A stretch of 62,000 nt of DNA from Branchiostoma floridae (Eukaryota; Chordata; Leptocardii; Amphioxiformes; Branchiostomatidae), in NCBI RefSeq assembly GCF_000003815.2, contig NC_049982.1, positions 4,673,511 to 4,735,510 on the forward strand. Direction: 5' to 3'. Numbering within the stretch: the stretch's first letter is position 1; the number at the start of each line of letters is the position of its first letter. The position numbers and the translations under genes were made by a program. The notes under the pieces were generated by a model. That model was not told the origin of the DNA and made no database searches. It saw only the letters and a program-made list of their open reading frames with translations. Positions 44,629 to 55,600 of the stretch are shown in pieces.

Positions 44629-46317
44629 TCATACATCAGTTTCCACGCTGCTCATTTTGCTTGACGCCGTGCCGATGCAATTCGCCGCGTCGCTGCGACT
44701 TTGCCTCAACTTCGTTCGCTCGTCGGGCAAGGCATCCTCCATTTCGATGAAGTTCGCGGATAACTCCGTGCCCTCATCCTTTTCAATGTCAGCTGAATAT
44801 GCGCAGCTATCCACATGCTTATAGTCCACCCCGTCGTCGTCTGCTGCCGTTTCTCTATGGTAGAAGTAGTTGAAGTTTGAAACGATGACAGGCACTGGTA
44901 ACGCGATGGTTAGCACACCAGCGATGGCACACAGCGAACCGACAATTTTTCCCCCTACTGTCACGGGGTACATGTCTCCGTATCCCACGGTAGTCATTGT
45001 CACAACGGCCCACCAGAAGGCATCGGGTATACTCACGAACTGCGTACTGTTCGCGTCGGCCTCCGCAAAGAACACGGCACTGGCGAACAAGATCACTCCA
45101 ATGAACAAGAAGAATATGAGCAATCCTAACTCTCTCATGCTGGCTTTTAATGTCTGTCCTAGGATTTGTAAGCCTTTTGAATGTCTGGACAGTTTGAATA
45201 TTCGGAACACTCTCACCAATCTGATGACCCTCAAGATTGCGAGGGACGTCGCTTGGTTCTTGGACTTCGATGAATCCGCGAGCACGGTACCCAACGTGAC
45301 GAAGTACGGTACAATAGCAACGATATCTATGATGTTCATAATGTTCTTGAAGAAGGCTAGCTTGCTGGGCGATGAAATGAACCTTATCGTCAGTTCAAAC
45401 GTGAACCATATGATGCATAAAGTCTCCACCACGAAGAAGGGGTCTCCGAACCCCGGTACCTCCACCTCCTCTTTCGTGAGGTCCTTGGGGTCTGTGGAGT
45501 TTGTCGTGTTCACGTATCTGTACTCTTTGAACTGTGGCATGGTCTCTAAACAGAAGGTCACGATGGACAACAAGATCACACTCACTGACAGCAAGGCAAT
45601 CACTCTCGCAGCTTTCGAACTTTCTGGGTACTCAAATAGTAGCCATATCTTTTTGAGCACCTCGTTTTTGGGCAAGGGCATTTCTTTTTCCTTGATGAAG
45701 CCCTCATCCTCTCTGTATTTGTCAATAACTTCCTCTCCAAGTTCATAGAATCGGATTTCCTCCGTGAATATGTCGATGGGTACATTGACAGGCCTTCGTA
45801 ACCTGCCTCCGCTTTGATAAAAGTACAATATGGCATCAAAGCTTGGTCTATTCCTGTCAAAGAAGTATTCATTCCTCAAGGGATCGAAATACCTCATTCT
45901 CCTCCTGGGGTCTCCAAGGAGGGTGTCGGGGAACTGGTTGAGAGTTTTGAGCTGTGTCTCGAACCTGAGTCCCGAAACGTTAATGATGACCCTCTCGGAG
46001 GCCGTGGGTGCCGGCGCGGGATTGGGCCGGATGGGAGGGAGCTCGGAGTCCGGCGTCTGCTCGAACCCTCCGTCCGAGCTGGACGGTCTGTCGTCGTCGG
46101 TGGTCGCCAGCTTGGTGTGCGAGTGCGCGTTGAGCGAGTTGCCGATGTTGTTCTGTCCTGCCGTTCCCGTGCCTGTGCCGCCGCCGGAGTTGTTGCGACT
46201 GTGCGGCGGTGCGTCCTTCAGACCGGTCCCGCCGTCGTTCAGCCGTGTGCCGGTCCCCACCAGCGGGTGCTCCCTCGCCTCGTCTGTGGCCGGGGCCTGC
46301 AGCGCCCTCACGTCCAT
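44629..46317 (-). CDS. Shaker-type (Kv1) voltage-gated potassium channel, single coding exon
   Basis: This encodes a six-transmembrane Kv1 alpha subunit, which assembles as a tetramer in the plasma membrane and carries voltage-gated K+ current. Reading from the ATG at 46317 gives 562 residues. Domains in order are: a variable Gly/Pro/Ser-rich N-terminus (1-107); the T1 tetramerisation domain (about 108-202, [15 protein letters not shown]); S1 (237-259); an S1-S2 loop with N-glycosylation sequons at 270 and 273; S2 (294-314); S3 (327-348); S4 with the arginine ladder [20 protein letters not shown] (about 361-380); S5 (397-417); pore filter TVGYGD (443-448); and S6 with the PVP hinge (474-476). 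The C-terminus is ETDV, a class I PDZ ligand. The Tyr after GYGDM matches the external TEA-sensitive position of Kv1.1. The ATG has A at -3 and G at +4. The frame stays open a further 41 codons upstream, but only with a GTG, so the ATG is preferred. A single coding exon is typical of vertebrate KCNA genes; the exact paralogue is not assignable. Confidence 0.96.
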   Translation of the reverse strand: MDVRALQAPATDEAREHPLVGTGTRLNDGGTGLKDAPPHSRNNSGGGTGTGTAGQNNIGNSLNAHSHTKLATTDDDRPSSSDGGFEQTPDSELPPIRPNPAPAPTASERVIINVSGLRFETQLKTLNQFPDTLLGDPRRRMRYFDPLRNEYFFDRNRPSFDAILYFYQSGGRLRRPVNVPIDIFTEEIRFYELGEEVIDKYREDEGFIKEKEMPLPKNEVLKKIWLLFEYPESSKAARVIALLSVSVILLSIVTFCLETMPQFKEYRYVNTTNSTDPKDLTKEEVEVPGFGDPFFVVETLCIIWFTFELTIRFISSPSKLAFFKNIMNIIDIVAIVPYFVTLGTVLADSSKSKNQATSLAILRVIRLVRVFRIFKLSRHSKGLQILGQTLKASMRELGLLIFFLFIGVILFASAVFFAEADANSTQFVSIPDAFWWAVVTMTTVGYGDMYPVTVGGKIVGSLCAIAGVLTIALPVPVIVSNFNYFYHRETAADDDGVDYKHVDSCAYSADIEKDEGTELSANFIEMEDALPDERTKLRQSRSDAANCIGTASSKMSSVETDV

Positions 46318-46640
46318 CTTGTCCGGACGGGGGTGCAGAATGGGGGTCAGCCCCCAGCGCTCGAGCAGCTCTATTTTCGACGAAATGTTGACAGACAATC
46401 TCAGCACAAGATGGCGGGTACGACATGTAACCCAGCACCATCAAAATAGCAGATATTTTCCACCGACGTCACCAACAATTTCTCCTGCCGGCCTTTCACT
46501 ATCATATCACCTTACACAGCACCGCGTGGGCCACCCTTAACAACATTACACCATCACCGATCACCAAACATCAACTTTAAACGTCCGTCACCGATCCCCT
46601 GCTCACATCGCGAAGCTTACCTTGTGTGTTTTTGGACGCA
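46318..46640 (-). promoter_or_regulatory. Kv1 5' leader with candidate 5' UTR intron
   Basis: The minus strand upstream of the Kv1 ATG has a good donor-like site (AAG|GTAAGC) whose intron would start at 46620. It also has a weak acceptor-like AG with its exon starting at 46370. Splicing these would remove about 250 bases, including two upstream ATGs (46441 and 46429) that open a frame overlapping the Kv1 start. Without splicing, that frame runs on to about 45980. The donor is seen in the sequence; its use is inference, because the acceptor's pyrimidine tract is poor. No TATA box or transcription start was identified. Confidence 0.35.
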
Positions 46641-48562
46641 GGATCTGCGAGAATTAACTAGCTACGATAGGTGCATACTTTATTAGCGTGCCCGGCAAGA
46701 CCGGTTGTACGGCCTGGCTTGCGTGTAGACCCGGTGGATGGAAGGCGTTCCTCCCATTGGCCGATCGCGTCCACTGATCCCCGGTTCGATTCCCGACCTA
46801 ACGCCCACTGTCTCCCGCCGGAGGTCGTCTGATATGCCAGAAATGCATGCCACAAATGTCACGATGACGCTCGAAGTTGGCTCGCAGGACACAGCGTCCC
46901 CGTCCCCGCGATTCCTGTTTGTCTTTCTGCGGTAGGAGGATAAAACAGACAAATTCGTCTGGTGCTTCTGCTTGCCAAACAGCCGTCTTTGGCTCAGCCA
47001 AGGCCCCGCACGCCTCCGCGAGGTTTGATAGATGAGCAACACGCATGAGTAACCAGCAGTGAACCGAGTTTTCCCCCCGGAGCCTTAACGCAGTAATTGG
47101 TGCCTCCAAACTCCCTTTAACCTTTGGCCCGGCATTCGGACAAAATCAACGGACAATTGCTCAGGTTTCGCGCGAAAAGTTGCGCAGCTAGCGGCCGCAC
47201 ACAAACAGCGAGCCGACGGATTTACGGAGCACAAGCAAGGTTCCACGTAATTCCGGAAGCCATGCTCTCGGTGCCTTATGATTTCAAGCGGGCATCTTAG
47301 CTATGCATTACCCGCACAGTGCAGTATGAGGGCATGTCACTCAGGAACTGTCCTGTAACAACACGAAGGAAGAGGCGATTTGAAACAAAGCTAGAAAAGT
47401 TGCCAACCTTTGACATACTAGCTGGGAAATTATCTAAAATATGGGCAAGTTTCATTTTCAGCTTTGATAGCCCCGCCCATTTTCTTTTCTGTCCTCGAAC
47501 TCTTCAAACTTTTACGGTAACATTATTTTTTATCACCAGCCATAAACCTAGGAATTGACTATGGTCAATATTGACCAACGGATGCCATATACACCAATAA
47601 ACATGTTCTGATAAAAGAAAGCACAATTGCGAATAACACCTCTAGGTTCTATATAGAGTAAAATTACTCTCTCGCGTGTCGAGATCTTTTCCAAGCTCCC
47701 AAATGTTTTGAAGTAACTATAACGTTACAATATTGGTCACTTGTTGATCAATTCTATCTCTTTCTCCTCGATGATTTTTTACTTAATTCTATTTTTAAAT
47801 CAAATTGATCATGTATTCATAACTTGAATGTTATTCACATGAAATGACATTTCCTCATGAAATGAATAATTCATTCAAGGAAACGCAATGGTTTCATTTC
47901 TAAATCTAAGGTTGGTATGTTTCTGAGAATAAGTTATAAACTTTGTGACGAACGTTGAAATACTGTAAATTTGCAGTTTTAGATATAATAAATGAATGTT
48001 GACCATTCGGCATGCAAAGACCCGGCGATACACAGAGCCAATTGTTTTAATTACGACACATGACGAATGACTCTAACATTTAAAAAGCCTCGTACCAGCA
48101 TGCGGGCTAATTCATGTAATTTGCACATTCCATAAAATGTTAACTTCTGTGGTGCCGATTAAACGTTTCTTTCTGTTTTTGCTTTCATTCTGCGATTCAG
48201 GTGAGGCACGCGTAAGAAAATTGTAGGAGAAAGAGCTTCTTATTTACAATTGGCAAGGTGTGTAATTTATTGGTGCAACACCTTGCTACATAATAGCCAC
48301 AATTGACTTTGTTTGATGTACCTATTTGTATTCCTCTTGTGCCTTCCTTTGGCAGGAAAACTAACCTTGATGACTTCTGTTGCGGCAAAGTTTGCCTCGG
48401 ATAATCGGCTTGACATGGACCTTTGTGGGGTGACAGGCGCCACGCCGGGGGGTGGTACCCTTGTGGTGATCTTAAGAACTCCTCGAAGGCGTTTGAAGGT
48501 CGCGCGCACGCAGCGTCAAGGCCGTGTGACCTCCTTAAAAGAATTCGAGTCATAATTGGCGC
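46641..48562. other. Kv1 upstream region; no gene called
   Basis: 46640-47300 is CG-rich. It includes ggttcgattcc at 46783-46793, identical to a pol III box B consensus but without a foldable tRNA around it. 47300-48560 is AT-rich to mixed, without recognisable features. Confidence 0.4.
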
Positions 48563-48673
48563 CTTTTCTCCCGCCCCCTCTTTCTCTCTCCTTGTTCTTT
48601 TCCCCTTGCTCTTTTTCTCTCTTTTTCTTCTCCCTTTCTCTTCTCTCCTCTCTCTCTCTCTTTTTCTCTGCTG
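48563..48673 (+). repeat. Polypyrimidine tract (~110 bp)
   Basis: Almost pure C/T on the plus strand, rich in ctctct and tttctc. It explains the Lys/Arg/Glu-rich frame on the opposite strand. Such tracts can form triplex structures. Confidence 0.9.
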
Positions 48674-49974
48674 CTTTCTGATTGCCTTCGCGTTCAAATG
48701 ACTGACGTCTCCTTAGTTTATATAATAGTGACAAAAATAATCCTTTACCAATCCAAAATACTTTACAAACCAGGTGGCTCAAAATGGACATTGCCTTCCC
48801 AAGACCTGCCCACACTTAAAACAAATATCATTACAATCCGCCCAGAGAGCTTCTTGAGATATGCCGACGACACTGACAGGCAGACGAACACATTCGCGTC
48901 AGAAACACAATACCTCAATTTTTCATGAAGGTTCCAAATAAACATGTCAGCAATCAGAGATCGGGCTAGCGCTCCGTTAAACATTCAATATCAAAACGCT
49001 ACAATTTGGCCATAAATACTGCTTGGTGGACCGGGAATAGGTAGGAACGATGGAGAAGAGGCGCACCGGTTAGAATGGACCATAACGCCGTGGAACTTTA
49101 CACGCGACGCATTGGACGCGCCGAAAGGAAAAAAGTGCAAGATTGATGTTGTCCCGTCATAGAAAGAACAGCAGAATTACACCTGAAGTTATAAGGAAAA
49201 TGAATGTAAAATTTCCATTCTGAAAAACATCACTTTATTCCAATCGTAAGGACAACACAGTGTAAGGCAGGGCAATTTGAACATAACAATCATCTTGGCG
49301 AATTTTACTAGCCTCATTCCAGCTTTATTCGTTGATTGTCCGTCTTCTTCTTAGATAGATATTTACTTCTTGTTATCGTCTTTTAGAATGGAAGAAGACT
49401 TTAAAAGTGGGTGTTGAGTTTGACATGCAAAATATGAAACGCTCACTAGTGTATACTCAATGTAGCAAGACCCTTTCAACGGTGGAGCAAAGTGACGAAG
49501 GGTACGTGGTCTATAGTCCTCACAAGCGCCACCTAGCGGGCAGCGGACTTTTTTTTCGGTCGGACAGACTGTGTCAAACGTCATTTACAAGTACATGTAC
49601 AATGTAGTTGTTGAATACGGCATTTGTATGATATAGTATGGCCAATTCAAGCATAGCATTTTATGCGAAATCCAACAGTTACAGAAGAAACACATATCGA
49701 TAAGAAATTCAAACACATCGGTAGGAAATTCAAACATAAACTAAAAATTTGGATAAGTCCAATTTTCGTGTTGGAAATTTGCAGTTTAACTTTTCCAGGA
49801 AAAACTATTTTCTTTTACTACTTGGACGCTCTTGGATGCTGACGTTATTCAATGGTATTTAAAGGGTATGTCACCCCGTAAGGGGCGGTATAACCCCGTC
49901 GTGTGTAAACATGTGCGAACATGTTTCAGGCCTCAATGAAAATGGAAATACAATGTAACGTTATGTATATTTTT
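48674..49974. other. No recognisable gene
   Basis: Mixed-composition intergenic sequence; short frames without motifs. Confidence 0.5.
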
Positions 49975-50125
49975 GCTGGGTGTGTGTGCGATCGTGCGGT
50001 TCTGGCGCCTTATCCAGAACGTTTCAAGCCATTAAGGTTTTTGGTACGTTGGTAGGTGTTGTTGACCCGAGGGTAAAGTTTATTGACCTCCTGGTGGCCG
50101 ACATTAGTACTGCAGCAGGGCGCCC
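49975..50125 (+). repeat. Single diverged unit of the ~150-bp AACTCGAGAA repeat family
   Basis: ccagaacgtttcaagccatt, tttggtacgttggtaggtg, ggtaaagtttattgacctcc and tggccgacattagtactgca follow the same order as units at 12540-13625. Confidence 0.65.
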
Positions 50126-50303
50126 TGTTTTATTATCTTCACCCATGGGCATGTCGATCGTGGTTGTGTCATTGATGCACAGCTGAAGACCACCTGGCCG
50201 TTCGTTTCATCGTATTGAAGAGAGGTTGAACTGCCCTGCCGTTGAACGGTCTCCTGACAGGGGATGGTAGCCTCTACCGACAGCCTCCAGATATCGCTGT
50301 AAG

Positions 50304-50456
50304 TTTTTGAAATTGGCCAAATAGACGATAACACACCAGGGGAACAGGCAGGCCCAAACTACGGCATTTTTTTTCATTTTACAGGTTGTCCCAATGTTGC
50401 AAACTGTAGATTTTTCATGATCTGGTGTGTTATCGTCTATTTGGTCAGTTTTTGAA
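50304..50456. repeat. Inverted repeat with ~34-bp arms
   Basis: Arm 50304-50338 (tttttgaaattggccaaata, then gacgataacacacca) pairs with 50423-50456 (tggtgtgttatcgtctattt, then ggtcagtttttgaa) around an 84-base loop. Possible small transposon; no TSD was assigned. Confidence 0.8.
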
Positions 50457-52299
50457 GTTTACAGGGACGAGTGAAGCCTGGTAGAGGCGAGATACTTAGA
50501 CTCAGAAATATACGGAAATAAACAAACGTGAAATAAGAAAAATGTGTCTGTGACACGTGTAGGGAAAGTCTTTTCGATATCACGGAAGTTTGCTGCACAC
50601 TGACCGCTCAGACCAAACAAAACGGTTACATTGTTTACAACAGATAAGGGCGCTGCCCTATCACCTCTTCAACCCAGACTGAAGAAACGGGGGCTGACTA
50701 CGAACACATACCAGATACCTGATGACACTGATAACCATGTCGACACCTCAACCTCGTCGCAAAAAAATAGCCTTCATCAGGCCCTCCTACGGCTACGGGG
50801 GAAGGGGGATCGCAGAATTCAGGCAAAAAAAAAAAAAAAAATCGGTAAATTAGCCAGGGGAGTCAGTCTATGCAAGGAGGTTTGTCTATGCTTGGGTTCA
50901 TGGCTGCGCGGCCGACCAACTCCTCTGATCATGATGCCAAAACTCCCCCGGCAAACTACTAGTATTCTCCCTATAAAAATAATGGCCAGTGTATTCAGTC
51001 TGGTAGAGACAAAAAGTATCTCAATAGTATATTTCCTCAAATGGACAAAGTGTCCAACAGCCGTCAGTCAGGATACTAGTATTACAACTTCGTACGCATG
51101 TGACTCGTTTCATAAAACAATGTAATTTCTAGTAATTAAGATAGCATATATAAACACTATAATGTTAAATATAACATATCGACAGTAAATTTATTGTTAT
51201 AGAAAAGAAGCAATGATTTGAATTGAAAGACATTCATTTGGTAGTGTCATTTAAGTGTTATTATTAATGTCTACGATGTTGGGGCTACCGGAAAACACTG
51301 ACTGTCCAGTGTCACGTTACCTCTAACTATGACAGCCTACACATACGTTGTGACCTTTATTTCTAAGATGCGCTTCCATTATGGACACGCTTGTATCGTT
51401 TTTTCGGAGATGTTCTTGCCTTTTATATGGACCCAAATCCAAAAGTGGTAGTCAAGTGGATTCTATGCGAATTTTAACAGCATAATCGTCGATTCGCAGT
51501 AGAGAGCTTGAAGTTCTGCCAGACCACTCAAAACCTCCCAAAACATTTTAAAAATTTAATGAATATTGATCAGTGCTGAATATGAAAGCTACTTGTTTCC
51601 AGCGCGTGTTTCAAGCGCCACGAATGACGTAGAATTCTCAAAAGGAAACGAAGGCCCAGACTACTCAAAAAGAGTTGAAGTTCAAGTTCCACGTTTTTCA
51701 ATGGCCACTTGACTTTTACAAACGCGCCAAAACACTGCGCTCCAATCTTTTTTCTTCCCACGCTTGAGGACCCTTCTCGAAATTCCAACCTTCCATCCCT
51801 GTTGCTCTACCGTCTGACTAACACTAGTAACAGCCAAAAAGTTTTGATCTGGGACGCTACAGGTGCATCTCAGCAGGCACTCCAGGGGGAGAGTTATGGG
51901 GCCCTGCGCTGTGGCTCACTTGTTGCGAGAGCTGCATGCACGCATCGATGCGCCTCAGGCCTACCGCCCCGTAGGGCCAACGACGGCGACCCGACAATAA
52001 AGACTTTGTCAGATTAATTTGACGTTCAATTCGGAGGCATTGGTATCGATTCCCCTCTGTCCGGAGTCGCCGCGTGCAAGAAAATATCGATTTTGCACTA
52101 TTTTCCTTGTTCAGCATCAGTGAGCAGTGGAGGCGGAGGAATATGTCAGGGAGGTTTTCCCACAATGCAGTGTGAAAGATTAGCCTGTTCCAAATTCAAG
52201 CATTCTTTCGACATCTATAGGTCAAAATGAATTAGACTTTACAAATTGTCGAAATCTATTAGTATAAATTAGATCATGGAAATTTTAATATATCTTAGT
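50457..52299. other. No recognisable gene
   Basis: Intergenic sequence upstream of U1-70K. It holds an A run near 50825 and short motif-less frames at 50631-51125 and 51709-52017. Confidence 0.5.
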
Positions 52300-52519
52300 G
52301 CATCAAATATCATATCTAAGTGAAATATTACTATTTTCCTTTCTTGGTCTCCCCCTGCCGTTTGGTATCGCCCGGTCAGCTTCCTTTGTGCTAGCGATCA
52401 CGCGAGACGTGTGAGGCGCGTTTTTCCAGATTTCTTGGGAGGAATTTTGCCCGAATTCTCACATTTTCCTCAGAGTTTCCAACGCAGGACGCCACTAAGG
52501 GAAGGCAGATCTCTCCGGG
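52300..52519 (+). promoter_or_regulatory. Probable promoter and 5' UTR of U1-70K
   Basis: The 220 bases before the start codon are richer in CG dinucleotides than the AT-rich stretch just upstream (52170-52330). No TATA box is seen near the expected site. The assignment rests on position only. Confidence 0.4.
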
Positions 52520-52666
52520 ATGACGCAGTACCTTCCGCCGAATCTCCTGGCGCTTTTTGCGCCGCGAGAACCGATCCCATACCTCCCGCCTACAGACAAA
52601 CTCCCATGCGAGAAGATTCGACGAGCCCCGTACGCTGGCGTCACTCCGCATCTTCAGACGTTTGAG
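52520..52666 (+). CDS. SNRNP70: U1-70K coding exon 1
   Basis: This exon holds the start codon and residues 1-49, ending in GAG followed by the donor gtaaaa (phase 0). In the known U1 snRNP structure this tail wraps the Sm core and contacts U1-C. The start follows ctctccggg, and the residue count up to the exon end equals that of human U1-70K. The intron that follows is 811 bases (52667-53477). Confidence 0.95.
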
Positions 52667-55600
52667 GTAAAATATGACGACACCAATTATTCTATATCGT
52701 CTATAGCATTGCAATCTACAAATGCTACGTTTGTAATGGTCATAACTGAGGTAGAATACTCAGGAAAACGGCATTTTACTCGAGTTTCTCGAATCCAAGA
52801 TGGCGGACCGTGGTTCGAAGTTGTAGGATCGATATTCCAACACGTGACAGCAGCTAACGTTCATTGAGACTGATCGCGTACGGTTAACCCAAGTCCCCAG
52901 CGGACTGTCTTTATATCGATTCCGTGTACTACTATATAAACAGTCGTCAGACAGGTGTATTTTGTCACCGATCCCCTTTTTTTCGGTACCATGTGTATAC
53001 CAACTCCCAAGCTTAGTTGCTGAAAGGCAAATTTTGGTATACAATAAAAATATTTGCAGTAACATAATTATGTGTAGAAAGGTTCTCTACAAATTATGAA
53101 CATGTTTTAGATTTGATTTCCACACCGAATTAGGTAAAGATCATCAGATATCAGTTACTATTGAAATGTTTTTTCTAGTCATCAGACTTGCCATGTTGCT
53201 AACAGCTTTTATTAGAACTTAAAATTTGTGATAATTTGTTGTTTTAGACTGTATCCTTGGAATGTTCTTCTGTGCGACTTCTATTGTAAGAAAATAAATA
53301 CCAAGGTCTGATTAGGTTGCTGTTGCATAATCTTATTCAAGTGTATGCTAGTATTAGAACTAAACTTTGACTTTACCAAATGTGGTACACGTGTTATGTA
53401 GATTTCACATTGTTATTATCTTGAAAATGAGAATGATGTAAGACATAACAAATATTTTGTTCTTTTCCCTTTATCAGGACCCGAAGGACACCCCGCCACC
53501 CACCAGAGCAGAGACAAGACAGGAACGGTTGGAAAGAAAGGTGGGCTACATATGCAAAACATCCGCAAATCGTCAAAATCAATTACTGTATTCCTCTCCT
53601 GATGAATAACCAGCAGACGGGCTACCCCGGTAGCGAAACACACACTCCTAAGCCAGCTTCACTCCTCTGCCAGCTTTAGATACTATCTTATGCTACCGTA
53701 GGATCTGCTTGGAGATTATACTTTCAGGTAAGATTGCATAAGGTTGTCTGATGAAAATAGCCATCAAAGTTAAAGTACTCACCATCAAGACAATGTTTTG
53801 CAAATGTAGAGAGGCCTAGGAATTCATTGCCAGCTTCTAAAGATCAATTTATGTCTGTAAGTACCATGATGACATTAAATCTATTTTTTCTACTCCACAG
53901 AGAAAAGAGAAGCTAGAAGCCCATGCCAACAGACTGGAAGAGAAGGTTTCTGAATGTAAGTACCTGAGTGATATATTACAAGTGTGAAATTCAATACACA
54001 ATTACAAATTAAGTACAGTGTAGACTGCATGACAGTCAAGTCTGAACGTTGAAAAGAAGTTAGGATGTCGTTATGATTGTGGATGTTGCAGGACATGCAA
54101 GTGGAATATTGTCATGGTTCTCACCAGGATTTTGCACAGCATAGGGGGGCATCTTACTTCCTAGCACACCAAAGCAACATGACAAGTGGCACAGACATAA
54201 GCATTGTAGTGGGGTATGGGGGTATTTTCATTGTCCAGAAAATTTTAAGATCAACAACCTTCATAAACACTTCCTTCGTTTTTGGTCAAATTTTATGAAA
54301 TAACTCAAACATTTTGTACCTTCCTTACAAAACAACAGAAAAGCTAGGTTGAAACACAACATCTTGGCCCCCCTGCTCGATTGTGCTGGCGACAACCATG
54401 TGTTCTGAACGAAGATATTGTGTTATATTATAAAGTAAAGTGTTATATGCATGTGTAATGTTGTGATGCTAGTGCAGTTGTTTAGAAATACTTATGTAAT
54501 AGACAATATTCTTCTCTTACAGGGGACCCAGCAAATGATGCAAATGCATCAGGAGATGCTTACAAGACCCTGTTTGTTGCCAGAATTGTAAGTTCTATTG
54601 TTAATGTCTTTCCTTCTTTCGCCCAAGTGCTTGCACTTTTGATTAGTATAGAACATGCATGTTTACTGAATAGCTATTGAAAGGAACTCAACCTGCTACA
54701 GTCAAGATAATTGATTTTGTTAAAAATCAATTTTCGTTATCGGTTTTTCAATGTAATTCAATAAGCACTTCACGGTCTTTTAACTTCTAAAGTAGCTATA
54801 GGTTTTAGGAGCAAGATAATAGCCACGGGCGATTAGATTTTCCACCTGACAGATGACTCGTAAAATTAAGCAGTACTTAATCGGACATTAATGCGTATAG
54901 ATAAGGCTATAGCCACTATACCTAATCTCTTTCAGCTAAACACTCAGAGTATGGTATACTGAGGAATAGATTTTTCATTTGTCATTTCACGTCTTCTTTG
55001 ATTTTGGCATTCTACAACTCGATGTATTTTTGGGGGATATTTTTTACAGAACGTATTTGCTCACTTTGCAGCTGCATTGCAAGATTTACAGTACGGTTGA
55101 AGCAGACGAAAATTGATGCACATGAGGATGTCATTCGTATAATAAAAACAACATGACCTTACAAGTAGTAGAGCCCCCTATAACACCTTTTGCAGGATTG
55201 TTCAGAATAGATAATAAGTCAGGAAGTTTTTTCTAACTAAACAGTGTATCGGCCTTTTATCTACAACAGGCTTTCAGGTTTAAGGCTGTCGCGACAGTGG
55301 GCATCGCCTTTAGTCCAACAGAGTCAGTGTAAATTTGATTATGATGCCCTTCGAGACAGAGAGGCTTTTGAGTCAGCCCTTCCGATGGATGAGTTAAGGA
55401 ATGTTTTTGCCAGATGGGAGCAAGGCCAAAGCTGTTGCTGACCAAAGTGATAGTGCTCATAATGGTAGGGATTGGCCCTGAAAGGAAAAGTATTGCCTTT
55501 AGAAGGGAGGGCTGCAGTTGTAAATCTCCTCACAGGATGCATTTCCCTGTTGCTTAGATGACATTTCAAACAGCCGTTGATGATTGTCACCTTTCAGCCA

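Noticed and set aside
44870-45748. 292-codon open frame on the plus strand
   Set aside because: It lies wholly antisense to the Kv1 transmembrane region and has no family resemblance; it is a shadow of the real gene.
46318-46407. Kv1 start at the GTG at 46407 (592 residues)
   Set aside because: Eukaryotic genes rarely start at GTG, and a good-context ATG lies 30 codons downstream.
45814-46540. Two long plus-strand frames over the Kv1 N-terminus
   Set aside because: Generated by GC-rich codons of the antisense Kv1 sequence; no motif, no splice context.
48516-48815. Lys/Arg/Glu-rich frame on the minus strand
   Set aside because: Translation of a polypyrimidine tract; low-complexity artefact.
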